From the NCBI GenBank assembly GCA_944989445.1, contig CALYLW010000162.1, forward strand, positions 62,001-126,000: a stretch of DNA of 64,000 nt, in the 5' to 3' direction. The stretch's first letter is position 1. Each line of letters starts with the position of its first letter. This document shows positions 1-12,367 of this stretch, piece after piece. A model generated the notes under the pieces. That model did not search any database and was not told where the DNA came from. It worked only from the letters and a program-made list of their open reading frames with translations. The DNA comes from Ampullaceana balthica (lineage: Eukaryota; Mollusca; Gastropoda; Lymnaeidae). The position numbers and the translations under genes were made by a program.

Positions 1-96
1 AACATTTGAAATTCTTAAGTTCCTAACAGTGTTCACCTCCGACCCAATCCCCTTTTAGTACACAACTGACCATGTTCTTCACACCCATGAACCAAA

Positions 97-638
97 AATA
101 AAACAAACCCGTAAAAACAAAGTTTTTGACTATAAATCCCTTATACATGAGTCATAATTAAAAGTATTGATCATCTTCAAACGCGACAAACATTTACAGA
201 CTGTATCTGCCTTAACTCCTGCTGTATAACCGTTGGGAGAGGGGAAAGGTCTGGTCACCGATCGCTTGACCGAGCTCAGATTGACACGTAAAATGTAAAC
301 AAAAGCACGCCGGTACTTCGATGGGTCACATCAACGCGTGACTGAACAATCACGTGGAGAAAAAAAACAATAACAAACAGTGAAATTGAATTACATACCT
401 CGTATAGAGATAAACTAAAAATGCATTAATTTAATTACGGTAAGTTCGATCGATCTGAAATTTTGATACGATGCATTGTTAGGTAACAAGGGTCCGTGTG
501 CCAAATTTCAGCTCGATGGCATCACGGAAAGTGGGGCATTTTTTACTTTTGTTTTTCCGCCCTCCCGACATACCGACCGCGAACCCAAGACAGAGAGAGA
601 GACAAAGACGGCCATGCAGTTAATATAAGGGATTTAAA
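97..638 (+). repeat. Family C repeat, complete copy
   Basis: It starts AAACAAACCCGTAAAAACAA and ends TTAATATAAGGGATTTA. Inner landmarks are TATAAATCCCTTATA, ACGCGACAAACATTTACAGA, CGATCGATCTGAAATTTTGA and CAAATTTCAGCTCGATGGC. It has the same layout as the copies at 60718-63632 and, reversed, 50688-51232. TAAATCCCTTATA near the start and TATAAGGGATTTA at the end are inverted. No protein is encoded. Confidence 0.75.
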
Positions 639-858
639 AACAACAACATTGTAGCAAGAGTTTTAAACTGGTTACAAACATGTGTGTCCTTCTATAAATA
701 AATAACTCATTTATTTCGCATCGTAGTGAGTTTAGTGTATTTTTTCAGTATATGTTTTAGCTCAGCCATCGGGAATCTTTCTTTATATTTGTATTAATTA
801 ATAATTCTTTCTTCTCCTCATTACATTGTTCTTTTTCTTGAAAATATAATTTAATTAA

Positions 859-1080
859 CTAGATACGACCTGGGGCGTAGCATACGCCGCAGACTTGCTC
901 ATAGATAAGTCAAAGAAAGGGGGAAAGAACGGACGCAAAGAGGAGCACGAAGAAATGAGAACAACGCGAGTGAACGCAAGACGCATTGTTGGTCTCGAGA
1001 CATGTGCACTGCCCCCCACGCTGCACCACCCTTGCTTGCCAACAATAAACTTCGTCATGCTTGCTTGCTCGCGTCTTCTG
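859..1080 (-). mobile_element. Helitron-like family B, copy 1
   Basis: On the minus strand the 3' end has the hairpin GCGGCGTATGCTACGCC, then a spacer and CTAG at 859-862, bordered by A on the + strand. Other family B marks are AGCAAGTCTGCGGCGTATGC, TGTGTCC-like pieces and GCATGACGAAG near 1057. The 5' end is not clear. Confidence 0.55.
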
Positions 1081-3345
1081 CTTGTTCTAATTTGTGCCTA
1101 TATTTATATAACATATATTACATGTATTAAACTAATTTCATTCTTAAATTTTACGAAACGCCATTTTTTTTAATCCTTAATTTAGAAAAATTAATGTATT
1201 TTTTTACAAAGATAATAGTGACTTTGGAGTAAAAGATAGGCACTGTCTTAACAGCTATATGCATTTAGTAGGCTTCCATGGTTTTTCCTATTCACTACTT
1301 AATTTTCTAAAAATCATTGGCTTCTAATTTTGAAACGTAAGAGTAATCACAACTTACGGTGACGCCTTCCGGTTCTTAAAACGTGTAAATGTATGTGACG
1401 AAAATACATTAACCGATTAAAAACGATAAACACATTTTTCATTTGTGACTAAATTATACTTTGACGGTGCGTTACTCACAGAAACATTTTTTTTTGGCTG
1501 TTCTGTTGAAACACGCCTGCCATTCTGAATATCCAGCAACTATTTTGAATCTATGTCCAAAAATATTATTTCTACGTTATATTGATAGCATAAAATAATC
1601 CTACACAAACAGGTAAAGGAGCCTGTCAAACGTCAGACTCATTGAGAGTTCTTAATCCTTAACCTGTCTAACGCCCCGCCCCGCCCTTCCCCCCATCCCC
1701 ACCTCCATTTTCGCCCACTCTTCCCCCAAACCATAACTCATGTTGAGCACCTTTCACTCATGTCATCACATCTTAAAATCCTGGGAGCACGCCCCTTGAT
1801 AACTTGAGATTCGGTTATTGTTTACGCTTCTCGTTTATATGGTAACTGTTTTAAATCACCTCGGATCTAACGCTCAAGAGTTGAGTTTTTCTAGTTTTGC
1901 GACTGCGAGTATTATTAATAAGCTGAATGGTTCTTACAAGGTTTTTTTTTAAATCTGTCTAAAAAATTAACTGACGGGATTTTACTAGTTTTGTAAAACA
2001 AGTACCTGGAGTCAAATGTCTGTGGTGGGAGTTCTGAAGGCAGTTAACTCTAAGAGTCTAGAGGCAGACAGACTGTATTAACGTGGATGGTCTTGAATTT
2101 TAAGTGTCTCCTCACCAGAGGGACCGAGAGCAAGGGTTCTCAAACTCATTGTCTTCAAGGGGAATAATTATAATTGTAATCAAGTGAAATAAGTTGTCAT
2201 TAAAAATAGGAGAATTAGTCGTCATTTTAATCATAGTTGCCGAAACTAACATGTATTTGGACATGTGAAGTATGTTATTGAAGATAATGAAATTGAACGA
2301 CAGGGTCCGACATGTCCAACCAGACAACCCCCTTCCCACAACCACTCTCACTTCTCTTCAACTATGGTATTGTCTCCAAAAACAATTCCCATAATGACCC
2401 CTCCTTTTTCTCTCCCTGTTTGTGTGACCTGTCATTTCCCAGGATATCCGCCTCTCACCCGCACACGCCATCTCATACCCACACACCACAGTCACTTACT
2501 CACGCCAACAACGGGTCTGCCATTATTGGATAAACACGGCGGTTTGAAAGGGGGGAAAAAAAGGTGAGCCAACCACAAGCACCCCTCGGCATGTCTTGGG
2601 GTCGGATGTTAGAAGGGGATGCACGAGTTTAGTTGCCAATACGAGGAGAAATCGAGGGTTAATTAATGTGGTTTATAAGGGAAGATGTTAACATATTCGC
2701 GCCGCTCATTTGTCAAGTCACAAGTAAGTGTACTTTAACGCCATTCTCTTTGAAGTCACATTAAATGATATATTTTTAACTTGCCCTTTGTATTTAATCT
2801 TCTTTCAAAATTAGGATATAACCTCCACCACCTTAAAAAAAATTTAAGTTTTCTTTATTCTTCGTCTATACATCATGAGGCCCTCGATAAATGCTCCTAT
2901 AAAACGTTTTAATAATCATTTTAAAGCTGTTTTTTTTAATTGTTTAACTTTTTATTTTATTTCATATTTTCAAAAATTATCGTTTATAGTGTATAGTTAA
3001 ATGGCGTAGTAAGTTTTGATACATTAAGATTTGTTGGCAAACGAGTATATTTCTCTAAAAGTCTTAGTCAATAGAATATACCCTCAATAAAATCACATCC
3101 TACGATGACATTTGCTCCAAATGTTCCTGTTAAAAACGCAATAAATATGATTTATTTATCGACCGTCTCGACCGCTCTGTATCGATGCAGAAGCCTGTAG
3201 TCGCTTGTAGATTGCTAATGGTCATTCTAGTCCGCAATCATTGTATCTATCAGTTTTTCTCATCAAGTATATGAAAATTTGAAGGGAAAATAAAAACAGA
3301 ACCGTTATTCATAATTGTAAACCGTATAAAACTATCTTCTGTCTA
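1081..3345. other. No recognised feature
   Basis: AT-rich sequence with short homopolymers and a C-rich patch at 1672-1700. I see no gene or family member. Confidence 0.5.
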
Positions 3346-3656
3346 TCTATTATATATATATATAATTCATCAGGACAGCACAAGCTGTGAGTACATAAGT
3401 ATGACGAATGACCCTCGTTAGGGTCGACCAATCATTTTAAGTGTTGGCAAGCGAGAGTGGTGCAGGGTAAGGGGGTAGGTAACAACAACGCAGTGCGCAT
3501 GTCTTGAGACCAACATTGCGTCGGCACTCTACCCGACGCTCAATCGAGTTGTTTTCATTTCTTCGTGCTGCTATTTGTGTCCGATCCTTCCCCCCGTTCT
3601 TTGCACTATCAACGAGCAAGTCTGCGGCGTATGCTATCCCCGCGGGTCGCATCTAG
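3346..3656 (+). mobile_element. Helitron-like family B, copy 2 (complete, without the tRNA part)
   Basis: It starts TCTATTATATATATATATAA after an A and ends GGGTCGCATCTAG before a T, as a Helitron should. The 3' hairpin is partly decayed (GCGGCGTATGCTATCCCCGC). The body has ATGACGAATGACCCTCGTTA, TTGGCAAGCGAGAG and CTTCGTGCTGCTATTTGTGT. It has no tRNA-like segment. Confidence 0.65.
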
Positions 3657-4258
3657 TGTCAGGTAATTTAGGTGTGAAAGAATCTTGAAGATTAGATATT
3701 CGTGCTGGTGGACTTTACGAGTCAAACCACAGATCGAAAGTTCACGCGTTGACACGTGTGTTTGTTGACATTTGTTTCCTGAGACGGATAAACGTCATGA
3801 AAAGCTTTGGCATGGAGGCTTAAGTTGGTGAGAGTGGCAACACAAAAAATATATTCAAAACTTGTTGAAGCGCACGCATTTGTTCGCTAGAAAACTAAAG
3901 AAAGAAAGATTTTTTTCATGCTACTGTTACCCGGGAAAATTGAAACTTTTAAATAATTTTTTTTTAAAAAGAAAGTGTGAGGCTATGTAGCTTCATAATT
4001 GAAAATGTCGAATATATGGATCGTAAGTGGATTACAGAATGGATATTTGATGATTTGAAGGATATTTTTTAATGCGTTATGGAAATTAGGTCTGGAACTA
4101 AAATTACGATTTATTTCTTTTGATTATAATTCTTTTTAACCACTGCTTCACATTTGATGACTATTATTGTTCGTTCTTATCAACTGGGATATTATTTCAA
4201 ATATACGAGTTAGAATGGTCCATATATAAGTTTTTTTAGTCTTGACATAATGTTTTCT

Positions 4259-4435
4259 GCTTAGCTGTATAAACTTGACAATGTTTCGTACATAGTTGTA
4301 TAAACGTGACAATGTTTCATACATAGCTATATAAACGTGACAATGTTTCATACATAGCTGCATAAACGGGACAAGTTTTCATACATATCTGTATAAACGT
4401 GACAATGTTTCATACATATTTGTTTAAAAGTGCCA
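4259..4435. repeat. 31-bp minisatellite, about six copies
   Basis: Units contain CATAGCTGTATAAACGTGAC and AATGTTTCATA, with changes between copies. Confidence 0.85.
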
Positions 4436-4624
4436 GAATGTTCAAAAATTATCTGACACAAACGTGATAATAGGGGTAAACAAACATAGCTCTGCTTGTT
4501 TGTTTGTTTGTTTGTTTTTTTTGGTTTTTTTAAATTTAAATTTTCTCCTTATAACTCTCTAAAAAGTTGTGTCAATATTTTGACTTCAATGTCTATAGAC
4601 ATCATTTTCATGTGATTTTTTTAA

Positions 4625-4735
4625 GGAGAGTGGGAGAGAGAGAGGAGGGGGGGGTAGAGAGAGAGTTAGAGGAGAGAGAGAGGGGGAGAAAAAGAGAGAG
4701 AGTGAGAGTTAAAGAGGAGGGAGAGAGAGATGTTA
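4625..4735. repeat. GA-rich low-complexity tract
   Basis: AGAGAG and GGGAG runs of about 110 bp. The reading frame through it is low complexity and not called a gene. Confidence 0.9.
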
Positions 4736-7028
4736 TTGTTACAAAGATTGAAATGAAACTTTGAGCTGTCAGCACGTCTGAGCGTGTTCAACACGTGTCA
4801 TTATAGGAACACATTCGGCTTAATCCTTGCGTGAATCAATAACTGCCAATCATAGCCCCTCACCCCCTTTAATGCCACTTCAGTGTTTCAACTCATGATT
4901 AAACGTAACACGTTTTACGAATGCCAAGTGAGTTCAATACATCCCTTTGATGGTTTCACACATCAAGACACACACCATCAAGTAAACGCGTTGGTTGTTG
5001 GCCGGGGAATTTCTCTGTTCATGATGTTTTAAGTAACTCAACAGGCAATGATAAAACTTATTGTATGAAGCCGGTGGGTTAGATGACTATTTTCCCTGAT
5101 CAGATATAATAACATTTCTTTAAACGGTCTACCAATAAAGTTAAAGGCTTTTGTCGGATTTATAAACTTCTGAAAGTCCCACTCTTCGTATCTTTTCTAA
5201 AAAATAATTAATTAATTTTCTACATATTTCAAAACACTTGTTTCACTGATTACAGATGAACATAGTTATGAAATTATTTGACTTGAATACATTTTTTCCG
5301 CCTTGATAGCAGTGGATTGCAGACGTATGTCTATGGAGGCCTGTCTTGTCTGGTCGCATCACGTATCTGTGGCACCTCGGAATGTTTTCCGAAACGTCGG
5401 TTTCTGAATTTCAAGAATATATTTAGACAAGATGACAGGGTCGCAAGCAGATAACCTCAGTTCGCTAGGGCAGTTTCTTTACACTGACAAGACGAACTGC
5501 CCAACGCATATCAGAATTAAAACAAACTCATGTCTTACAGTTTAATGAAGTTCAAGGTTGATGAGATCGTATTCCGGCTTGTTGCTATATTAAAATAGTT
5601 ATTTGTGTTTGTAAATCCAGCGTGCATCTTGGCGGTGTCTTTTGCCCACCATTCTGACCATCTGCGATCTTCTGGTTATTTTAAACTATTCGCAACATTT
5701 GTGATTCATTCGTCCAGCTTCTAGAGTTACACCTCTGGCGTTTCAACGTTCTACGTGTTTATTTCAACTTTGTGTTGTTGAACACCACATAATTAAGACG
5801 TCACACTGCCAGAATCTGAAATCAATTCAATGGACATCATTTGCACCACTTACTTTATGCCTTCTGGCCCCCATCTCCGACACCATTCGCTACTAGTACT
5901 ACACATGTTTTTAGTTAAATTGGTTATGGGTACAGTGTAGATCCAACTCCCAGTTACCTTTATTGACCAGACATCATCTTGTCGATATTATTAATGTTCA
6001 GGGGGGATAACCTTACGTGCTAACGGGACGTGACCCTCTGACGTGACAGGTACACGTGGCTATTTGGCGTGACAGGAGCACGTGACTAATTGACATGACA
6101 GGTACACGTGGCGGTCAGGCAGTGTGACGGTGTCTGAACTCTTAGTTGACCATCCTACATTACATCCCGCAAAGATCTCGCCATACAGTCATCAATCGTT
6201 GATGTAATAGGAGCTTCTTGGCCGCGGCCATTACGGTTAAGCTGCGTCCATGGAAATCAATAAATATTTAATTATAATCGGTTTCATAATCAGAGACGTC
6301 CCCCAAAAAGAGCGGTCACTAATGTCCTTGTCCATACTTCAGGCCATTTTTCGTTTCCCCAAGAATCAGATCGGCTGTTAATTTGACGTCTGGTTCCGGC
6401 AAATTAGCTTTAAATGTTTGCGAGGCTGTCTGAACCCCGGAATGAGAAAATCTTATAAGACTCAATAGAGATCGTGGTTCAACACACCGCGTGGAAGCTA
6501 CGAGAAGATTTTGGATACGTTTGTGGTAAGTGCTAGAAAACCATGTACATGTCATTGTGGGGAATGATCGATTTCACCATCCATAAACTACTCTGTTATA
6601 TATCATCTATTGTAAATTGACTCTGAGAGCGCTGAACTGTGTATCATATGGGCATTCCTCTCATCCTAAACATGATGTGGACGATGTATTGTGCTATTGA
6701 GGTGGAAGAAAGTCTACATAGTTTAAGCATTGATCTTGTTTTAAAACTGCATGACTGGAAAGGGGGAGGTGAGAGGATATGAGTATCTTGTTCGCTTTGT
6801 CCCGAATCTTTTAGTTTAAAAGCTAAATTAAAAACTGTGGGCTGTTTCGTTTGTAAATATAGTACAAAGGAAAACCTTGACAGGGCGGTTTTAGAGATTA
6901 CACCAAAATATTCTCCACATAAGTATATTGCAAGACTCGCTCATTGGACAACTATGCTAATAATTGTGTTAGATTCATGGACAATGAGAGCATTTTGAGA
7001 AGGCTCAACTAAGGAATCTATCTATATA
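4736..7028. other. No recognised feature apart from the 6026-6112 repeat
   Basis: Mixed-composition sequence. The longest frames are short and have no domain I recognise. Confidence 0.5.
6026..6112. repeat. Short minisatellite, three copies
   Basis: GTGACAGGTACACGTGGC-like units recur three times with spacers of changing sequence. Each contains the palindrome CACGTG or ACACGTGG. Confidence 0.6.
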
Positions 7029-7463
7029 CTAGCGTATCACCCGTCGAAAATAACGGAAGTTTTCAGCTGAAATCTATTTATTTTATTAAAAATGCAGTTT
7101 TTTAGGGCACCTACGGCGCCGACCTTTTCAAAAGCCCAACTAACTTGTCCTTGTTTGATAAATACGAAATATTAAACTTTCTGAAATGTACACAAAGTAT
7201 TTTATAATAGGGGTTGTAGGGCGCCTACGGCGCCCCCTTTATTTTTTTATTTAATAATTAACCATCATCAAATCCTCTTTTTACATGGATCCCTTTTCCA
7301 AAATAAAAATACATGTATGAGCGAAAACAATGACGTCATATAATATTTTTTACAGCGCATCTTTAATTTGCACACCTTTTGATGCATTGGTGCAGTAATT
7401 TGGTTTTCCCTGCTTTCTAAAATTAGTAGCGTCACGGACAGACATTGCAAATTATATTGTTTA
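7029..7463 (-). mobile_element. Helitron-like family A, copy 1
   Basis: On the minus strand the 3' end is a hairpin near CCGTTATTTTCGACGG, a short spacer and CTAG, next to T in the flank (A at 7028 on the + strand), which fits the Helitron 3' rule. The other end is TAAACAATATAATTTGCAA. Inner marks are GGGCGCCTACGGCGCC and TGACGTCATATAATATTTTT. No Rep or helicase is present, so it is non-autonomous. Confidence 0.6.
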
Positions 7464-7504
7464 ATATAATTCTCTTCGTGGGACCATGCGAGACACCACG
7501 CAAG

Positions 7505-8387
7505 TACTGCAACCGAGCATGACGAATGACCCTCGCTGGGGTTGACCAATGTATCGAGACCAACAATGGTCCTTGCATTTCACTTGCATTGTTCCTTCAC
7601 AGAAAACGTGAGATTCGTAGTGTACTGGTTATCACGCCTGCCTCATACGAGGAAGTTCCTGGGTTCAAGCCCCAGCGAAAACATTGGGTTTTTTTAATGT
7701 TTAAAAATGTCTGTTTGTGCCCGTTCTTTTACCCCTTGATTGCCAACTCTAGCTGACCCGCGGCGTAGCATACGCCGCTAATGATTTAGTGACGGGTGAA
7801 GACTGCCTGAAAGACAGAGTTGTCAAAATGGGGTGGGTTTTGGGCAAACGACTGTGAGTGAATGAAAAGAAGGAACCCTGGAGAGACCCGCGGCGTAGCA
7901 TACGCTGCAGACTTGCTCATCATAGACAGTGCAAAGAACGGTTTGGGGGTGAGATTACAGACACAAAAAGCAGCACTAAGTAAATAAAAAATAGCGAGTA
8001 AACGTGAAGACATGCACACTGAGGTTGTTGTTACCCTCCTCCCATTTAATACTACCATCCCTTAAACATAAACTGTGATTGTCCGACCCTAGCGAGGGTT
8101 AGTCATATTTAGGGTTGTTAATTGCGTGTTGTTGTTGTTTATTTTTTATTTTTTATCTTTTTATTTATCGTTTTCATAGATGACTTCATAGGGGTGTACC
8201 AAATTTTGCCTGCAAATGTTTCGAAACCAACAATGAGTTGGCAGTTCCCCCCCCCTCCCCCAAAACCGACATTCACTCGCGTTATTTTTGATTTCTTCGT
8301 GCTGTAGTTTGTGTCCGTTCTTTCTCCACTTTCTTTGCGTTCTCCATGAGCAAGTCTGCGACGTATGCTACGCCGCGGGGCGTCTAG
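7505..8387. mobile_element. Helitron-like family B cluster, mixed-orientation units
   Basis: It contains a + strand unit from 7505 with a tRNA-Val-like segment, a 3'-end fragment at about 7748-7781 on the minus strand, a minus unit at about 7882-8110, and a + unit ending with the 3' hairpin and CTAG at 8384-8387. The pieces overlap in family B landmarks but not in one simple order, so rearrangement or nested insertion is likely. Confidence 0.55.
7613..7683 (+). pseudogene. tRNA-Val-like sequence within Helitron family B
   Basis: TTCGTAGTGTACTGGTTATC resembles the tRNA-Val 5' half with box A, and GGGTTCAAGCCCCAGCGAAA resembles the T arm with box B and acceptor 3' side. The anticodon arm does not pair well, so it is not a working tRNA. 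Two shorter relatives are at 8527-8572 and 9027-9087. Confidence 0.65.
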
Positions 8388-8880
8388 TCTATATATATAT
8401 ATAATTCACTAAAGCGAGTATGTGCAAACGAGCATGACGAATGACCATTGCTGGGGTCGACCAATGTCCGGAGACCAACGATGGTTTTTGCGTTCACTTG
8501 CGTTGTTCCTTCACAGAGTTACATGAGATTCGTAGTGTAGTGGTTCTGGGTTCAAGCCCCAGCGAGAACATTATTTTTTTTAATTTTTAAAAAAAATTTT
8601 AAAGTGTGTGTTGTGCCCGTTCTTTTCCCCCTATTTGCGAACATGGCTGACCCTACTTGGGCCGGCCAATCACAGTTTATGGTTGGCAAGCTAGGGTGGT
8701 GAAGGGTGGTGAGCAGGTAGATAACCACGGTGCGAATGTCGAGACCAACAAAGCGTCGGTGGTTCTCTCCAACCCACGTTCTCTCGCATTGTTTTGATTT
8801 CTACGTGCCGTAGTTTGTGTCCGTTCTTTCCGCCCTTTCTTTGCCCATCATTATCAAGTCTGCGGCGTATGCTACGCAAT
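8388..8880 (+). mobile_element. Helitron-like family B, unit joined head-to-tail to the previous one
   Basis: It starts TCTATATATATATATAATTC directly after the CTAG of the preceding unit. It has GCATGACGAATGACC, a shortened tRNA-Val-like segment (8527-8572), TTTATGGTTGGCAAGC and a 3' end broken in the hairpin (GCGGCGTATGCTACGC then AATGTGCG). Confidence 0.65.
8527..8572 (+). pseudogene. tRNA-Val-like sequence, anticodon arm deleted
   Basis: It keeps GATTCGTAGTGTAGTGGTT, then jumps to CTGGGTTCAAGCCCCAGCGA. The middle of the tRNA is lost relative to 7613-7683. Confidence 0.6.
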
Positions 8881-8887
8881 GTGCGTA

Positions 8888-9368
8888 TCAAGCATGACGA
8901 ATGACCCCCGCTGGGGTCGACCGATCACAGTTGGCATGAAAAGAAGAAGAAGAAAAAAAAAGGGGGGTGGGGCAGGACAATGCTTCTTGCGTTCACTTGC
9001 GTTGTTCCTTCATGGAGTAACATATGATTTAGTAGTGTAGTGGCTATCACGTCCGCCTTGCACGCGGTTCAAGCCCCAGTGGAAACATTTTTTTAAAAAA
9101 ATGTTTGTTTCTGCCCGTTCTTTTCCCATTTTTTACCAACATGACTAACCCTCGCTAGGGTCGGTCAATCACAGTTTATGGTTGGCAAGGGAAGGTAGTA
9201 ATAAAGGGTGGGGGATGTAACAACAACCGCAGTGTGCATGTCTCCACGATTGCTCGCTTTTTTAATTACTTCGTGCTGCTGTGTGTGTCCGTTCTCACAG
9301 CCCCCCTTCTTTGCACTATCTATGATGAACAAGTCTGCGGCGTATGCTACGCCGCGGGTCGTATCTAG
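8888..9368 (+). mobile_element. Helitron-like family B, last unit of the cluster
   Basis: It runs from AAGCATGACGAATGACC to the perfect hairpin GCGGCGTATGCTACGCCGC, spacer GGGTCGTAT and CTAG at 9365-9368, followed by T. It includes a tRNA-Val-like segment at about 9027-9087. The TATATA 5' end is missing. Confidence 0.65.
9027..9087 (+). pseudogene. tRNA-Val-like sequence, variable loop and T stem shortened
   Basis: It keeps TAGTAGTGTAGTGGCTATCA and an anticodon-arm-like CCGCCTTGCACGCGG, then passes directly into TTCAAGCCCCAGTGGAAACA. The T arm 5' side is deleted. Confidence 0.6.
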
Positions 9369-11629
9369 TTAATTATTATTATTTAATTTGTTAACTAAAT
9401 TTGGAATTGGTAATATCTTGGAATCAAGACCTCTACTCATAACGTGATTCTCAAAACTGAAAAAGTCCCCATGACGGTCGCAGCATATTTCTAGGGAAGG
9501 GGGGACAACTAATTAAAAGACCCCATGTCAACAAATAAAAGTATTTTAATATTCTATACTAAAAGCAGGAGAAATGTTGATGGTGATCAATAGCATTTTT
9601 AGGGGCATCGTGTGACTAGACTAAAAAAAATCAGATAAAAATTCAAATAAGAATGTGAAAATTTGGATCACTTACTTCGACTAATCTTGCTAAGCCTGTC
9701 AGAAATAGATTATTTGAGACGGGCGGGACTAAGTAAGACAAGACCCGTAGTTTGGTACCTTTGTATAACTATTTCTACTGCAGCTTCTTCTACTATCGGT
9801 GTCAGCATGTAGATGAATGGTTATCGTGCATAGCTTTTAGTGTATCTTTCTATCATCTATTAAGTCTGAATCTGTCAATGTAAGGAGATATCTCACTGCC
9901 ATATCTTAAGATTGAATGATTATTTAAAGAAAAATGGACTGTGATAAATCTGTCGAGAGATATAGTGTTAATAAAAACAAATGTATATTGTTTAGCTTAA
10001 ATTATTTTTAGTCGCGATGTATACAAATTCAACAACATCGACACACGAGTTCATTATTAAAACGTATTTAAAAAATTGATATTTGTGTAAATGAATAGGT
10101 CTGATTTTGTTGTAAATTGTACTGGGAAATTACTGTATTTTTATTTGGTCAAATCAACTTTTTTTACGATGATAATAAATGTATTTACCTAATAAAAATT
10201 CACTATGTCTCAATAAACAACTGAAATTATTGAAAAGTTAGCTGCACGGTAGATCGGTCTTCTACTTCTAACAGAATTGAATAAACATAATTAACAATTA
10301 GGGTAATATTGAATGACGTAGACCAATGCAAGCCATCTTGTAAAGTATGTAACCTCACTTTGTTTCAAGTGCTCGCCTTCAATTCTCCAGGTAAATCAAA
10401 ATATTAAAAATACAGGAAAATAATTAAAAGATTGAATTTTCTACATCATAATAATAATGTTTATAATATTAAATCAACTCTAAAAAATTCTGGGATTTTA
10501 TTGTCAAATTAAAATTCGAATCCTTGAAATGACTCATTGTTTGCTCTACACCTTAACTATGACATCTAAACTGTATTTTTATCACCATTGAACGCCTTTT
10601 TTTGTTAATAGTGTGGAGTGTGGGTGTATGTGCGTGTGCTTGTGATGTGAGGCTATCGCTACGGTAATGTCTTCCATCCAGTAGTAATCTGGCTTATATC
10701 ATAGAGTGCAGATGCGCGCAAGAAGGCCGATTGGTTGTATTGGTTTAAACTAGTTAACGGCCGACTGTCTTCAGAAAACGATCAAAAATGCTTCCAGGGC
10801 CACGTTATCTGTGTCAAGGGAGCCGGTATGAATGCGGGAAAAGTGTTTGAAGTTCTGCGTCATCCATTAGCCGTAAAGCCAAGGGCCGTGAAATGATGAA
10901 CTAGATGACGTTTAAAAACACCTTTAGCGGGGCGGGGGAGTGGTACAAGGCCGTCGTAAAGGTTATGTGTTTAAATAGGGGACGCCATTCTAATGCTTGA
11001 CGTGAGAGGTTACCAACCCTTGAACTCTTGAACTTATGGACAAAAAGAATCCAAACTTATTGTATAGTGGTGCTCTTCATTCTTGGAGTTACATTTTGGA
11101 ATTTGTAACATTATTTTGTAAATTTAATTCCGAAATTTGGGAGTAAATTTAAAAATTAACAAAAAATACCATAAAAATTGTTTTTTAATTAAAGCACTCA
11201 CAATAGCTTTTAAATTAGGTTTTCTTTACAGGTGTTCTCTACAGGTGTGCTATACAGGTGTGTTATACATCTTGGGCTAGGCTCCGAATTATTATAATTG
11301 ATTGGTTTTGGAAGAGAGAGGTAATAGAGCTTTGATTCTAATTTCGGTCATGATCCGATTATTAAGAAACTCCCTCTACTCAGTTTTCCATCTTGTTGGC
11401 CATTTGCCAGTTGGAGCGTTAAAGAGTTCTTACAATTTTGTTCGGGCTACTCAGATTTTAGATTGCATATACTCATTAATTGTCTTGTCTTATTTATACA
11501 GACGCTCCTTCTATACAGAAGTTTAATGCGTCCACAGACCATGCCGGTCTGTTGGCAAGTGATGCAGCGTTCACAGGCCACGGCTATAGGAGTTCCTCGC
11601 ATTACCCAGACGACTTTATTTCCCTAACT
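9369..11629. other. No recognised feature
   Basis: AT-rich to about 10600, then more balanced sequence up to the SINE fragment. No coding signal. Confidence 0.5.
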
Positions 11630-11757
11630 AGTGTTAGGTACCCATTCGGAGCTGGGTGGACTCAGGGACGCCCTAGGCCCCGGGAACACATGGATTCGAG
11701 CCCGTGACCATCGGTACGCCAACCGAGCGCGCATGCCATTCGACCACCGTGTGTGCA
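11630..11757 (-). mobile_element. SINE fragment, tRNA-derived head
   Basis: It shares the tRNA-like head with 37609-37972 (minus strand: GCATGCGCGCTCGGTTGGCG, then GGGCTCGAATCCATG) and the GGTACCTAACACTAG segment. The family T-like tail is absent. The upstream 11522-11630 stretch is unique within the window. Confidence 0.55.
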
Positions 11758-12367
11758 TGACTTGTACTTTTATGAGAATTCTCTGCTGTAGGAAAGTGTA
11801 GAAAAATTATTAACTGGTATTTTAAAGATTTAAAAGATAAGAATTTTGTGGCGGTTGATAATGCGCTTTTTCTTATTTGACAGACGTAAATGGCCCACAA
11901 TTCAAATTTATTTATTGCACAGATACCGAGCTGATAGGGAGGGGCTCGTATACCGAAAAAGCACTACATATATAAATTAGTTTATCAATGTTTGTTGTAC
12001 TTTAGAAAATGAGGGCGAAACAAAGGCTTTTGCTTAATTATTAACATGCTCCTGCCATGTGTGGCGATTTATGATTTACAAAATTTTCTAATTCTTTGTT
12101 GTCTTGCTAGTTATATATAAAAAGGGCTCAGTAAAAGAATTTTAAAATTTTTTTTATCTTCTTTAAATACATTAAACAAGGTATGTGCAATAAACGTTAA
12201 TAAGAATTAATCTTAAAACATAAAAAAATTTAAATTTTATCCTCATTTAATTCAATTCCCTTAAGAATGGGCATCTGCACTTCTGTACAGTCTTTCTTTA
12301 TCTCATCTTTATCTTAATAAATTTTAGATCAATTTTAAAGTTAAAACATGAACGAAAATCTTCCTTA
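11758..12367. other. No recognised feature
   Basis: AT-rich, no repeat family found within the window. Confidence 0.45.

Noticed and set aside
7613..7683. Functional tRNA gene
   Set aside because: The anticodon arm does not pair, and the sequence recurs with deletions inside a repeat family.
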